A program made the position numbers and the translations under genes. DNA of 64,000 bases from contig NZ_FXDJ01000009.1 of the NCBI RefSeq assembly GCF_900178525.1, positions 1,415,001-1,479,000 on the forward strand, written 5' to 3'. This DNA comes from Massilibacteroides vaginae. GTDB lineage: Bacteria; Bacteroidota; Bacteroidia; Bacteroidales; Tannerellaceae. This document shows positions 44,916 through 55,121 of the stretch, one piece after another (position 1 is the first letter of the stretch; each line of letters opens with the position of its first letter). The notes beneath the pieces are model-generated. The model did not search any database, was not told the origin of the DNA, and saw nothing but the letters and a program-made list of their open reading frames with translations.

Positions 44916-45046
44916 TTAACGCTCATCCAGTGAGGCCGGTTTTTTCACGGCTCGCCGCTTTTCGCGGCATCGCGCTCTTTTCCGGGTAGGATCCGCTTTT
45001 CTCTCTGTCATTCCGACACCTTCCTTGTCATCTCGCCCACCCTCCC

Positions 45047-45169
45047 TGTCATCTCGACCGAAGCGGAGAGATCTCTGCATGGAGGGTAATAAAACGATAG
45101 AAGAGAGTATAAGAAAGTATGAGATAATATATATATGGTATGAGATCCTTCGACAAGCTCAGGATGACA
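45047..45169 (+). repeat. MITE-like element, copy 2
   Basis: Same structure as copy 1: TGTCATCTCGACCGAAGCGG at the left, TCGACAAGCTCAGGATGACA at the right, 123 bp. Its left end is preceded by further TGTCAT tips at 45006 and 45026. Confidence 0.75.
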
Positions 45170-45200
45170 ATGTGAATCAAATAATCTCGCCCACCTTCCT

Positions 45201-45321
45201 TGTCATCTCGACCGCAGTGGAGAGATCTCTGTATGAAGGGTAGTAAAACGATAGGAGATAGTATGAGAAAGTATGAGATAATATATATGGTATGAGATCC
45301 TTCGACAAGCTCAGGATGACA
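45201..45321 (+). repeat. MITE-like element, copy 3
   Basis: Same element, 121 bp, with a slightly changed left arm (ACCGCAGTGGAGAG). It lies 31 bases after copy 2. Confidence 0.75.
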
Positions 45322-45457
45322 AAGGGGTTCCTGCTCCGAAAAAAACGCATTATTAAAATAGTAAAACACGAAAATAACTTTTCAAAAAGCTAAAAAAAGA
45401 ACAACTTTCACTTTTCTATCAGTGAAAACGCTATAAATATCGAAATGCTGTCATTAG

Positions 45458-45628
45458 AAACGCCTATTCGCGAACATTATATATTTAGAATACCTGTTTG
45501 AAGTAGGAGGAAAGAGTAAAACATTCGATCAGATAAAAGAACAACCGGCCAGCTATCTGGCTGTAGACGATATAGAATTAGGACGCAAAAACCGTATTCC
45601 ATTATGGATGTTCGGTTTATTATACTAA
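45458..45628 (+). pseudogene. C-terminal remnant of an AAA ATPase with DUF4143 (ATP-binding protein)
   Basis: The frame reads YLFEVGGKSKTFDQIKEQPASYLAVDDIELGRKNRIPLWMFGLLY then stop, matching the characteristic C-terminal end of the AAA_14/DUF4143 ATP-binding protein family. Upstream it is closed by a stop after about 57 residues. Only this tail survives, inside the MITE cluster. Confidence 0.7.
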
Positions 45629-45756
45629 ACAGGTGGAACAAAAATATGATGATAGTCCCGTTGGTACAGGGCGAAAGTTTTTTCGCCCCTACGAACACCG
45701 ACCGACCTGTTTGTCATTGCGACCACCCTCCCTTGTCATCTCGACCATCCCTCCCC

Positions 45757-45870
45757 TGTCATCTCGACCGAAGCGGAGAGATCTCTGCATAGAGGGTAGT
45801 AAAACGATAGGAGAAAGTATGGATGGATAGTATATATGGTATGAGATACTTCGACAGGCTCAGGATGACA
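45757..45870 (+). repeat. MITE-like element, copy 4
   Basis: Same element, 114 bp, slightly shortened in the middle, with an additional left tip at 45735. It is 75 bases from the orphan gene stop. Confidence 0.75.
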
Positions 45871-45944
45871 AGGAGTAATTGGATGATTAATAGATAGTTT
45901 TGTTGATGAGGGCGATAAAATCGCCCTCATGCAAAAAACGAAAA

Positions 45945-46427
45945 TCAATCGAAATCTCCGGTGATTTCAATAAGTCCGGCCAATTGGAGCAATTCGCCGG
46001 CCACGGGCTGCTTAGTACGCAAATACTCAGCCAAGGTTCTCAACGTGTACGGATACCGGAAAGCGATGAGAAGCGAAAACGCCAGATGCAGATAAGATTT
46101 TCGCCCATTCACCTTACTTTTCTCCAAAATATGCAACAAGGTCAGCAGCAAATCCGGCTTATAGAGCGGACACCGTAATTCACCCAACGGCGTATCCTCT
46201 AAAAGATAACAAAGCAAAAGCTCACGATCCTGAATAAACAAACGGACCAGGAACCGGCGAAAAAACAGTGGAAGATCCTTCCAATGCACGAACGCCAGAA
46301 AAAAGAGATCTTTTCTCAAACGATTACGCTTTGTTTCCGACAGTTGATTAAACACCTCCTTGCATAAAGGAGCAGTAGGGCGAGAAGAGCCCAGAACGGC
46401 AAAGACCCGTTCCAATGTAGTTTTCAT
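45945..46427 (-). CDS. Protein of unknown function (160 aa)
   Basis: The frame starts MKTTLERVFAVLGSS and is helical and Leu-rich throughout (LLLCYLLEDTPLGEL, LLLTLLHILEKSK, LAEYLRTKQPVAGELLQLAGL), with several basic residues between. No signal peptide, membrane helix or known motif is evident. It may be cytoplasmic. It lies between the MITE cluster and the last 21-bp repeat, in an accessory block. Not recognised. Confidence 0.6.
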   Translation of the reverse strand: MKTTLERVFAVLGSSRPTAPLCKEVFNQLSETKRNRLRKDLFFLAFVHWKDLPLFFRRFLVRLFIQDRELLLCYLLEDTPLGELRCPLYKPDLLLTLLHILEKSKVNGRKSYLHLAFSLLIAFRYPYTLRTLAEYLRTKQPVAGELLQLAGLIEITGDFD

Positions 46428-46572
46428 AAGTTAAGTATACGAGAGGGGATTGGTTTGGTCCTCCCGGCATTCCGGGAAGGCAGCCAATGAAGCCCGAACA
46501 CCTATAAAAAAACGCGTTCAAAAAGCCCTGTTGCAAATCATTGTGTTTCAGGAGTTTAAAAACGGTAAAAAC

Positions 46573-46650
46573 ATAAAGGTTATTTTTGAAAAAATAAAGG
46601 ATATTTTTCCAAACATAAAGGATATCTTTTTTTTTATATAGTAATGCAAT
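46573..46650 (+). repeat. 21-bp-period intergenic repeat, copy 4 (three units)
   Basis: ATAAAGG starts at 46573, 46594 and 46615, 21 bases apart each time: one GGTTATTTTT unit, then two GGATAT units, then the tail TATATAGTAATGCAAT. It lies upstream of the nucleotide-sugar genes. Confidence 0.85.
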
Positions 46651-46886
46651 TAGAGGCCCGAAATAAAGTCGGATAAAAACCCTCTAAAAGCAGCACAAAA
46701 ACAACTTGAAAAACGAGGGGCAAAAATAGAGAAAAGATATTGAAAGGTAATGGAAGATCACCCTTTGAGAAAATCTTTTTTTACCCTATCTTTTAGCCCT
46801 TTGGTTTGGTAGTTCAACACTGCAATGCAGGATGAGCAAATTAGTTAGAGAACACTTATAATTAATGTATATCATATTTAGAAGAA
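46651..46886. other. Gap before the nucleotide-sugar genes, nothing seen
   Basis: The rest of the 459-base intergenic region has no gene. A promoter for the 46887 operon is expected here, but no clean TAnnTTTG box was found. Confidence 0.4.
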
Positions 46887-47870
46887 ATGATAACTTTGAA
46901 ACAATCAAAAATTTTAGTCACCGGTGGTGCCGGATTTATCGGCTCCAATCTGTGTGAAACACTTCTCCAGCAGGGACATTCTGTTGTCTGCTTAGATAAT
47001 TTTTCTACAGGCAAGCCTGAAAATATCACCCCTTTTCTGGAGAATAAAAATTTTAAACTGATAGTTGGCGACATTCGTAAATTGGAAGATTGCCAAAAAG
47101 CCGTAGATGGAGTAGACTATGTACTGCATGAAGCCGCTTTAGGATCAGTACCTCGTTCTATCAAAGACCCGATCACCACTAATGACGTAAATGTCTCCGG
47201 TTTTCTGAATATGTTGGTCGCTGCCCGAGACGCAGGAGTAAAACGCTTTGTCTATGCTGCCAGTTCTTCAACCTATGGCGACTCCGCTTCTCTACCCAAG
47301 GTAGAAGACGTGATCGGTAAGCCGCTTTCCCCTTATGCTATTACAAAGTATGTGAATGAATTATACGCGGATGTCTTCTCGCGTACATATAATATAGAAT
47401 GTGTCGGACTTCGTTACTTTAACGTCTTCGGACGCCGTCAAGATCCGAACGGAGCCTATGCCGCTGTTATACCTTTATTCGTAAAACAACTGATCAATCA
47501 TGAATCGCCGGTGATTAATGGTGATGGCGAATACTCCCGTGATTTTACCTATATAAAGAATGTAATTCAAATGAATCTCCTGGCTTTGAGTACAACAAAA
47601 ACAGAAGCCGTCAATACGGTATATAATACCGCTTATGGAGAAAGAACAACGTTGAATCAACTTACAGGTTATCTGAAAGAATTTTTGGGTGTTTATGATC
47701 CTGAAATCCTGAATGTAGAGATCAAACACGGGCCGAACAGATTAGGCGATATTCCCCACTCGTTGGCGAGTATTTACAAAGCAAAAGAATTATTAGGTTA
47801 TGATCCGACCTACAGCATGAGAGAAGGATTGAAAGAAGCAGTTGAATGGTATTGGACTAATTTGAAATAA
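46887..47870 (+). CDS. UDP-N-acetylglucosamine 4-epimerase (WbpP-type)
   Basis: This 327-residue extended SDR epimerase has [10 protein letters not shown] near the N-terminus and the catalytic Tyr150/Lys154 in [22 protein letters not shown] and the LGSVPRS loop match WbpP/TviC/VipB enzymes, which interconvert UDP-GlcNAc/GalNAc or their uronic acids. It starts the 46887-49149 pair, with the dehydrogenase 1 base downstream, so the likely product together is UDP-GalNAcA. Confidence 0.85.
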   Translation: MITLKQSKILVTGGAGFIGSNLCETLLQQGHSVVCLDNFSTGKPENITPFLENKNFKLIVGDIRKLEDCQKAVDGVDYVLHEAALGSVPRSIKDPITTNDVNVSGFLNMLVAARDAGVKRFVYAASSSTYGDSASLPKVEDVIGKPLSPYAITKYVNELYADVFSRTYNIECVGLRYFNVFGRRQDPNGAYAAVIPLFVKQLINHESPVINGDGEYSRDFTYIKNVIQMNLLALSTTKTEAVNTVYNTAYGERTTLNQLTGYLKEFLGVYDPEILNVEIKHGPNRLGDIPHSLASIYKAKELLGYDPTYSMREGLKEAVEWYWTNLK

Positions 47871-47871
47871 A

Positions 47872-49149
47872 ATGCAAGAGATACGTATTGCTATAATTGG
47901 CTTAGGTTATGTAGGACTTCCCTTAGCCCGTCTTTTCGCAACCAAATACCCGGTTGTAGGTTTCGACATTAACACGAAACGCGTAAATGAACTGATGAGT
48001 GGTAAAGACCATACCCTCGAAGTAGAAGATAATATCTTACAAGCAACACTTAAGCCCAAAGCAGACAGCGCAATAGGCTTGTATTGCTCATCCGATCCGG
48101 CCGATATTAAAGCCTGTAATTATTATGTGATAACCGTTCCCACTCCGGTGGATAAAAACAACCGCCCTGATCTTACTCCATTAATCAAGGCGAGTGAAAC
48201 CGTAGGAAAGGTAATTCAGAAAGGCGACATTGTAATTTATGAATCGACCGTTTACCCGGGAGCAACGGAAGAAGATTGTATTCCCGTAGTAGAACGGATA
48301 TCCGGATTAACGTTCAATGAAGATTTCTTTGCCGGCTATTCCCCCGAACGGATTAACCCGGGAGACAAAGAACATACGGTAGAAAAAATAAAAAAAGTAA
48401 CCTCCGGCTCTACACCCGAAACCGGTAAGAAAGTAGACGCCTTGTATTCATCCGTAATTATTGCCGGAACACACTTGGCACCAACAATAAAGGTAGCAGA
48501 AGCTGCAAAAGTAATCGAGAATTCCCAACGCGACATCAATATCGCCTTTGTGAATGAACTGGCAAAAATATTCAATCGTATGGGAATAGACACCCACGAC
48601 GTGTTGGAGGCAGCCGGAACCAAATGGAACTTTCTGCCTTTCAAACCGGGATTAGTAGGCGGACACTGCATTGGCGTAGACCCATATTACCTGGCACAAA
48701 AAGCACAGGAATATGGTTATCATCCCGAAATCATTTTGGCAGGAAGAAGAGTGAACGACAGTATGGGCGAATACGTAGCTTCTCAGGTTGTAAAATGTAT
48801 GATTAAGAAAGGTCTCTGCGTTAAAAACTCAAACATTCTGATTCTGGGAATTACGTTCAAAGAAAATTGCCCCGACGTGCGCAACACAAAGGTGGTAGAT
48901 ATTGTTTCAGCATTAAAAGGATACGAAGCGAATATTACAATTTACGATCCTTGGGCAAACCCAAAAGAAGTGATGCACGAATATGGACTTGTTACAACGA
49001 AGGAATTTCCTGAAGGGAAGTTTGATGCCGTGGTACTGGCTGTGGCGCATGAAGATCTTTTGAATATTGATCTTTTAAAACTTCTTAAAGAGGAGAGCGT
49101 TCTTTACGATGTAAAAGGGATTAGTAAGAATAGTGACAATCGATTGTAA
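47872..49149 (+). CDS. UDP-N-acetylhexosamine 6-dehydrogenase (WbpO-type)
   Basis: This 425-residue nucleotide-sugar dehydrogenase has an N-terminal NAD domain ([11 protein letters not shown]), the central helix and catalytic Cys266 in [12 protein letters not shown], and the C-terminal domain ([19 protein letters not shown]). WbpO/TviB-type enzymes oxidise UDP-GalNAc to UDP-GalNAcA. It overlaps the next gene (flippase) by 17 bases, at a sharp base-composition step. Confidence 0.85.
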   Translation: MQEIRIAIIGLGYVGLPLARLFATKYPVVGFDINTKRVNELMSGKDHTLEVEDNILQATLKPKADSAIGLYCSSDPADIKACNYYVITVPTPVDKNNRPDLTPLIKASETVGKVIQKGDIVIYESTVYPGATEEDCIPVVERISGLTFNEDFFAGYSPERINPGDKEHTVEKIKKVTSGSTPETGKKVDALYSSVIIAGTHLAPTIKVAEAAKVIENSQRDINIAFVNELAKIFNRMGIDTHDVLEAAGTKWNFLPFKPGLVGGHCIGVDPYYLAQKAQEYGYHPEIILAGRRVNDSMGEYVASQVVKCMIKKGLCVKNSNILILGITFKENCPDVRNTKVVDIVSALKGYEANITIYDPWANPKEVMHEYGLVTTKEFPEGKFDAVVLAVAHEDLLNIDLLKLLKEESVLYDVKGISKNSDNRL

Positions 49150-50683
49150 TAAAACAGTGTCAGAGCCAGGGCAAGTTCGGAAAAATCTTATTTTTAATAT
49201 TCTAAGTTTATTAGCTAATGTTGCTGTTGGGATATTCTATACTCCCTATTTAGTTAAGAATTTAGGACTTATTGCCTACGGTATTATTCCTTTGGCGCTT
49301 GTTATGAATCAGTATATCAGTGTGGTTACAGGTTCGTTAACGGGTGCTCTTACTCGCTTTTATGCCATTGCTTTGCAGAAAGGAGACAAAGAAAAAGCTT
49401 CTAAATGTTTAAGCACTTCTTTGATAGCTATGTTTGGAATTATATCATTCTTGGTTATTCCTATTTATCTTCTAATCCAACATGTAGATAAAGTATTTAC
49501 AATACCCATCGAACTGATTTCTAATGCCAAATTATTGTTTCTTTATACTTTCTTGAGTTTTATATTTTCCCTTTTCTCAAGCGTTTTTAATGTAACTTTA
49601 TATGCTTTTAATCGCTTAGATATTCTAAATATCATTAAAATTATCAGAGTAACCGGAAAATGGTTGTTTGTTTTCTTTCTGTTTACTGCTTTTAGTAATA
49701 ATATTTCTTATGTAGGTTTAGCTAGCTTTATAACAGAAATGCTATTACTGTTATATAGTATCTTGATATTCGTGCGGTTTTCTAAAGGGAAAGTAAGCCT
49801 GTCTTTTTCAAAATTTAATGGAACTGTTTTGAAAGCTGTTGGGTTTATGGCTCTCTGGACAATGCTACACCAATTTGGAGATACGATGCTTTATAGAATA
49901 GATAATATTTTGGTAAACATATTTTGGTCGTCAAAAGAATCTGGAATTTTAGGAGCTTTTACAGAGTTAGGGAATTATACAATGATTGTAGCTTCTGTTG
50001 TCGGAAGTTTATTTGGACCATTAATTTTGATTGCATATGCAAATGATAGACATGATGATGTCAAACAGATGACTTTAGATCGATCTGTGAGTGTGGGAGT
50101 GATGGTTGCGGTTATGATTGGCGTACTTGCTGGTTTTTCTCCTATTATTCTAAAAATATGGATCGGAGAAGAGTTTGTAGAATATAATAAGTGGCTTATT
50201 GTAAAATTAGCATTAGTTCCTTTTTATTCTGCTGCAGGTATTTTTGCTTTTGCAGCAAGAGCCTGGAATAAAGTTCGATTCCCAGCTTTGATGACAGTTT
50301 TTTTAGGAGGAGTTAATTTCATTATTCTATATTTTTTAGCGTCTCAAGCTGATAAACGTATGGAATTTATAGATTATATTCTTGTTGTTGGGCTTGTTAT
50401 AGGTGTTTTGCAAAGTTATTTTTTGAATGGACTCTATTTTTCAAGATTTTACCCCAATACCCGGAAAATTATAGTACAGAACTTTCTTAAAATATTTATT
50501 GTTATGAGTGGCGTTGCTGCTATAACAATACTATTGACTCCTGTTATCAACGCATTAGATAGCCCAGTTTGGTCGATTTTTATTATTATGATCATATCTC
50601 TAGTGTTGTTTATTTTCTGCATAAAAGTTATATTGAATAAGAAACAATTGAACTCAATTACAGAGTTAATATATAAGAAGTGA
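49133..50683 (+). CDS. Polysaccharide flippase (Wzx-type)
   Basis: The 516-residue protein has about 14 hydrophobic helices in the order of the MOP/Wzx superfamily. A GTG is the start (17-base overlap with the dehydrogenase); an alternative start lies eight codons further. Wzx moves undecaprenyl-linked repeat units across the inner membrane. The coding DNA is much more AT-rich than the preceding pair of genes. Confidence 0.85.
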   Translation: MTIDCNKTVSEPGQVRKNLIFNILSLLANVAVGIFYTPYLVKNLGLIAYGIIPLALVMNQYISVVTGSLTGALTRFYAIALQKGDKEKASKCLSTSLIAMFGIISFLVIPIYLLIQHVDKVFTIPIELISNAKLLFLYTFLSFIFSLFSSVFNVTLYAFNRLDILNIIKIIRVTGKWLFVFFLFTAFSNNISYVGLASFITEMLLLLYSILIFVRFSKGKVSLSFSKFNGTVLKAVGFMALWTMLHQFGDTMLYRIDNILVNIFWSSKESGILGAFTELGNYTMIVASVVGSLFGPLILIAYANDRHDDVKQMTLDRSVSVGVMVAVMIGVLAGFSPIILKIWIGEEFVEYNKWLIVKLALVPFYSAAGIFAFAARAWNKVRFPALMTVFLGGVNFIILYFLASQADKRMEFIDYILVVGLVIGVLQSYFLNGLYFSRFYPNTRKIIVQNFLKIFIVMSGVAAITILLTPVINALDSPVWSIFIIMIISLVLFIFCIKVILNKKQLNSITELIYKK

Positions 50684-50687
50684 GCTT

Positions 50688-51698
50688 ATGAAAAAGAATG
50701 ATCAAGATATAATTTCTGTATTAATACCTTTATACAATGTTGAAAAATATATAGCCCGGTGTTTAGATTCAATTTTAAATCAAACATATCAAAATTTTGA
50801 AATTATTGTTGTCAATGATGGAAGTTTAGATAAATCTATTGATATCGCAAAGTCATATGCTAAACAAGATAAGCGTCTCAAAATTATCGAAAATGGTAAT
50901 AATATGGGACTTGCTTGGACTAGAATGGTCGGTTATTCCAATGCGTCAGGAAATTATATCGTTTTTTGTGATAGTGATGATTATATGCCTGTGCATGCTT
51001 TAGAAACTCTTTATAACGCAATCAAAGACACAAAAGCTGATATTGTTGTAGGGAATTATTGGTTGGCTTATTCTAACGAGCAATATGGTAATGTGTCAAA
51101 TAATCAACTTCTTTATGGAGGTGATCAACGGGCGGTCTATCTATCTCTATTAAAAAAAGAAATGAGTCATTCTTTATGGGGAAAAATCTATAAAAAAGAA
51201 TTGTTTGAACAAAAGCAATATCTTACCCACAAAGATTTTATAAATGCTGAAGATGCATATTTGTTTTATCAAATAGTTAAGAATACATCAAAAATAGAGG
51301 TCATTTCTGAAGTTGTATATAATTATTTTCAAAATATTGAATCTTCAACTAAGGTTCAGCTTTCCGAAAAAGCTCTTAGTTCTATTATTGCATTTTGGAA
51401 TTTTAGAGATAAAATGTTTATAGAAGATGAAGAGTTGTATAAACTGACTATTAAAAGGAGCATAGACACATATTGTAATTTATTGCAAAATGGGCATAAA
51501 ATATTTGTCTTAAATTCATTTATTGATATACCTAATTTCAATAAATATATAAGTATAAATAGTCTTATTAAATTATACCCAATAAGAGAAGCAGTGATTA
51601 AGCTTTTAATTATAAAACTGAGCATGATAAATAAAAGTCAATTTTGGTTAACAGTAAACAAATGTTTTAGGTTGTTAAAAAATAACAAAAAGAAATGA
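50688..51698 (+). CDS. Family 2 glycosyltransferase
   Basis: The 336-residue protein starts with SVLIPLYNVEKYIARCLDSIL, has the nucleotide site VVNDGSLDKS and the DSDDY metal motif: a GT-A, GT2 family transferase. It overlaps the ATP-grasp gene by 4 bases. Donor and acceptor are unknown. Confidence 0.85.
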   Translation: MKKNDQDIISVLIPLYNVEKYIARCLDSILNQTYQNFEIIVVNDGSLDKSIDIAKSYAKQDKRLKIIENGNNMGLAWTRMVGYSNASGNYIVFCDSDDYMPVHALETLYNAIKDTKADIVVGNYWLAYSNEQYGNVSNNQLLYGGDQRAVYLSLLKKEMSHSLWGKIYKKELFEQKQYLTHKDFINAEDAYLFYQIVKNTSKIEVISEVVYNYFQNIESSTKVQLSEKALSSIIAFWNFRDKMFIEDEELYKLTIKRSIDTYCNLLQNGHKIFVLNSFIDIPNFNKYISINSLIKLYPIREAVIKLLIIKLSMINKSQFWLTVNKCFRLLKNNKKK

Positions 51699-52702
51699 AA
51701 ATAGCAATACACGATAGTCCTGGTAGCTTTTCAGACCATTGGATAGAATATTGTAAAGAGAATAATATTGATTATAAAATAGTCAATGCGTATAATTTTG
51801 ACATTGTTAGGCAAGTTGAAGATTGTGATGCCTTTATGTGGCATCATCATCATGGAAATTATAAAGACGTTTTGTTTGCTAAACAACTTCTCTATTCGTT
51901 ACAAATTGCTGGAAAAAAAGTCTTTCCCGATTTCAATACAGGATGGCATTTTGATGATAAATTAGGACAGAAGTATTTGTTAGAAGCAATTGGAGTATCT
52001 ATAGTGCCAACTTATGCTTTTTATAGCAAACAAGCTGCTTTAGAATGGGTTAATAAAACAACCTTCCCAAAGGTTTTTAAGCTACGTGGGGGAGCTGGTA
52101 GTATGAATGTAAAGTTAGTTAAGACCCCAAAAGAGGCTATAAAAATGATAAATCGTGCTTTTAGTAAAGGTTTTACTCAATTTGATAGATGGGGAAGTCT
52201 CAACGAAAGGATACGGAAATATAAAGATGGAAAGGATTCTTTGTTGAGTATATGCAAAGGAATCGCTAGACTTTTTATCTCTACTGATTTTTCTAGAATG
52301 CATTGTCGCGAAAAAGGTTATATTTATTTTCAAGATTTTATTCCAGATAATAGTTTTGATACAAGAATAGTTGTTATTGGAGCTGAAAAGGCTTTTGGTG
52401 AAAGACGTTTTGTTCGAAAAAATGACTTTCGAGCATCAGGTAGTGGTGATTTTTCTTATGACGGGATTGACCTTGGTGCAGTTCGAATAGCTTTTGAGGT
52501 TTCTAAAAAGTTAGGCTTACAATCTGTTGCTTTAGACTTTGTTACTGATTCATCGAATAATCCTTTAATTGTAGAAATGAGTTATGGCTTTGGTACTGAT
52601 GGAATAAAGAACAGTTTAGGATATTGGGATGAGCAGTTGCATTGGCATGAGACTACAATTAATATACCTGCTCATTTGGTAGAAATTTTGATGAAAGGAT
52701 AA
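51695..52702 (+). CDS. ATP-grasp enzyme in the polysaccharide locus
   Basis: The 335-residue protein looks like an ATP-grasp ligase of the RimK/YheCD sort: an N-terminal preATP-grasp-like domain (MKIAIHDSPGSFSDHWIEYC, HHHHGNYK), then FPKVFKLRGGAGSMNVKLV as the ATP-binding loop, and DFVTDSSNNPLIVEMSYGFG carrying metal-binding acids, the second Glu in VEMSYG. Such ligases join a carboxylate to an amine. In this locus one may couple an amino acid to a uronic acid, such as GalNAcA, or act on a linked peptide; this is inference. Confidence 0.7.
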   Translation: MKIAIHDSPGSFSDHWIEYCKENNIDYKIVNAYNFDIVRQVEDCDAFMWHHHHGNYKDVLFAKQLLYSLQIAGKKVFPDFNTGWHFDDKLGQKYLLEAIGVSIVPTYAFYSKQAALEWVNKTTFPKVFKLRGGAGSMNVKLVKTPKEAIKMINRAFSKGFTQFDRWGSLNERIRKYKDGKDSLLSICKGIARLFISTDFSRMHCREKGYIYFQDFIPDNSFDTRIVVIGAEKAFGERRFVRKNDFRASGSGDFSYDGIDLGAVRIAFEVSKKLGLQSVALDFVTDSSNNPLIVEMSYGFGTDGIKNSLGYWDEQLHWHETTINIPAHLVEILMKG

Positions 52703-52783
52703 TTTTTTTTCATTCTTGTGCGAAAGAGTTTTAAGTCTTGATAGGAAGTCTTGTTCTAAGTTCAAACAATAAGATTTATTTAG

Positions 52784-53965
52784 ATGTTTAAATTATCAAA
52801 TACTCGGAATTTATTATTTCTGCTTTTCCCTATCTATTATTTGCAAGGAGTAGTTTATCCTAAAGGGAGTACTATTTCACAACTATGTCTTTTTCTTATT
52901 TTATTAATATGTAGCTGGCTCTTTGTAAAGACATTACTGTTAAAAGAGAGAAAGCCTCTATTTTATAAAGCATGGACAGCTTTACTGCTGCTTAATATCG
53001 TTGGTTTTATTTTTACTGCAAATTATAGTGATCCCATGCATTTGGGAGCATTTAAAGAAATATTAGGATGTTTACTCCCTTTTTATGCTTTTTACTATTT
53101 CTCAAAAAAAGGATGTTTGGAATCTAAGCATTTGATAACTTTTTTTTTAATCATTTTGCCAGTAACTATTCTGTTTTATTTTGCAAATCGTTATCAAATA
53201 TTACTTAATAGATCAATGGACGGTGATCTTGTAAATAATGTTGCTTATTCATTTGTTAGACTTATACCATTTGTGTTTTTGATAAAAGAGAAGAAGTTAC
53301 TTTCCTTATTATCCTTTATGTTACTATTTATTTTTATTATTGCGGGAGCAAAGCGGGGAGCTTTTATTGCAGGAGGGATATACTTTCTATTGTATTTTTA
53401 TTATCAGTTGAAGACTATTGATAAAAGACAGAGAAACTACTATTATTTTTTAATCATTATAGTTTTAAGTGCCTTTTTATATTATGTCTATAGCACAGTT
53501 GTATCAAATGAATTTTTTATGGATCGGTTGGTTTCTATGGCGGAAGGAGATAGTAGTGGAAGAGATTGGATTTATCAAAGCATTTGGAATGAATGGTATA
53601 AAAGTGAATCTTATTTAAACATATTATTGGGTTATGGTTTTGCTAGTTCTTTAGGTATGACAGGAGGTTTTTTTGCACACAATGATTGGTTAGAGTTGCT
53701 CTCAAGTTTTGGGTTGATAGGGGTTGCTGTTTATTTATTCCTTTTCTATGCTGTTTTTAAAACGATTCGGAATAAGCAATTGGCTTTGGATAAACGTTAT
53801 TTATTGTTTTCAATTACTATAGTTTGGCTTTTTATCTCATTTTTCTCTATGTGGTATACTACTATGGGAAGTTATACACAAGCAATTCTATTAGCTTATC
53901 TGACACAGCAGACATCTTCCCACTCCCCCCAAAAACACAATAAGTTATCTGATGAAGGAGAATAA
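52784..53965 (+). CDS. O-antigen/polysaccharide polymerase (Wzy-type)
   Basis: The 393-residue protein has about 10-11 membrane helices and a long loop between about 225 and 300 with few recognisable residues (EGDSSGRDWIYQSIW, GYGFASSLG), like O-antigen ligase/polymerase family proteins. It would join repeat units in the periplasm. It overlaps the next gene by 14 bases. Confidence 0.8.
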   Translation: MFKLSNTRNLLFLLFPIYYLQGVVYPKGSTISQLCLFLILLICSWLFVKTLLLKERKPLFYKAWTALLLLNIVGFIFTANYSDPMHLGAFKEILGCLLPFYAFYYFSKKGCLESKHLITFFLIILPVTILFYFANRYQILLNRSMDGDLVNNVAYSFVRLIPFVFLIKEKKLLSLLSFMLLFIFIIAGAKRGAFIAGGIYFLLYFYYQLKTIDKRQRNYYYFLIIIVLSAFLYYVYSTVVSNEFFMDRLVSMAEGDSSGRDWIYQSIWNEWYKSESYLNILLGYGFASSLGMTGGFFAHNDWLELLSSFGLIGVAVYLFLFYAVFKTIRNKQLALDKRYLLFSITIVWLFISFFSMWYTTMGSYTQAILLAYLTQQTSSHSPQKHNKLSDEGE

Positions 53966-55046
53966 TGTTCAAGTAATAGTTTTTTTAATACCTTCTTTAG
54001 GCTCTGGAGGAATGGAGAGGGTTATGAGTGAGCTTCTTAATTATATTTGCGAAATTCCATATATAGAATGTCATTTAATTCTATATGGTAAGGAGCGTAG
54101 TATTTTTTACCCAATATCTTCTAAAATTATAGTTCATAAACCGTCATTTGACTTTAATAATGAATACAGGAAATGGATGACTTTAAGAACGATCTTTTTT
54201 CTTCGTAGAAAAATAAAAGAAATAAGGCCTACTGTAATTTTAAGTTTTGGAGAATTGTGGAATTCATTAGTTCTATTGTCTTTGTTTGGATTAAAGTACC
54301 CTATTTATATCTCTGATAGATGTCAACCTAACAAAACATTTGGCTATAGGCAAGATACATTACGTAAAATATTATATAAACGTGCGGATGGAGTAATAGC
54401 TCAAACGACTAAAGCAAGAGACCTATATGAGTCGCAATTTTGTAATACGAATGTAAGGGTTATTGGTAATCCTATACGACATATAGTAAAAAAGAAAGAG
54501 GATATAAGGGAGAACGTGATTATCTCTGTCGGTAGACTAATATCGACAAAAAATTTTGATCGACTTATTGATATTTTTACAAAGATCAATAATGAAAATT
54601 GGAGGTTGATTATTGTTGGAGGGGATGCTGATCAACAGAATAACAGTATAGCTTTAGCTAGTAAAATTAAAGATTTGAAGATGGAGAATTTTATTCAACT
54701 TGTAGGAAACCAAAGAGAAGTTGACTCTTTTTTGTTAAAATCTTCAATTTTCGCTTTTACTTCAAGTAGTGAAGGCTTTCCGAATGTGATTGGTGAAGCG
54801 ATGAGTGCCGGCTTGCCAGTTATAGCATATGATTGTATTGCAGGTCCTTCTGATTTAATAGAAAATGGGCGTAATGGGTTTTTAATTTCTCTTTTTGATG
54901 ATTTTGAGTTTGAAAACAAATTACGTTTTCTAATGGAACATAAGGAAGAACGAGAAAAAATGGGTTTTTATGCGCGTGAGAGTGTTAAAAAATTCTCGGT
55001 GGAGAGTATCTGTTCGGAATACTTTACTTTTCTATTATCCCAATAA
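53952..55046 (+). CDS. Family 4 glycosyltransferase
   Basis: The 364-residue GT-B protein has SLGSGGMERVMSELL near the N-terminus and the donor-binding segment EGFPNVIGEAMSAGLPVIAYDCIAGPSDLIENG, including the E..E of retaining GT4 enzymes. The start codon overlaps the polymerase. Linkage unknown. Confidence 0.87.
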   Translation: MKENNVQVIVFLIPSLGSGGMERVMSELLNYICEIPYIECHLILYGKERSIFYPISSKIIVHKPSFDFNNEYRKWMTLRTIFFLRRKIKEIRPTVILSFGELWNSLVLLSLFGLKYPIYISDRCQPNKTFGYRQDTLRKILYKRADGVIAQTTKARDLYESQFCNTNVRVIGNPIRHIVKKKEDIRENVIISVGRLISTKNFDRLIDIFTKINNENWRLIIVGGDADQQNNSIALASKIKDLKMENFIQLVGNQREVDSFLLKSSIFAFTSSSEGFPNVIGEAMSAGLPVIAYDCIAGPSDLIENGRNGFLISLFDDFEFENKLRFLMEHKEEREKMGFYARESVKKFSVESICSEYFTFLLSQ

Positions 55047-55121
55047 ATTCTTATTTATAATAAGTTGAATATTTCTGAAAAAGAATTGATTATTATCAAA
55101 AAAGTAATTTAGACATTTGAA

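Noticed and set aside
45025-45948. Several 60-105-residue frames across the MITE copies
   Set aside because: They follow repeat copies and have repeat-encoded composition, not genes.
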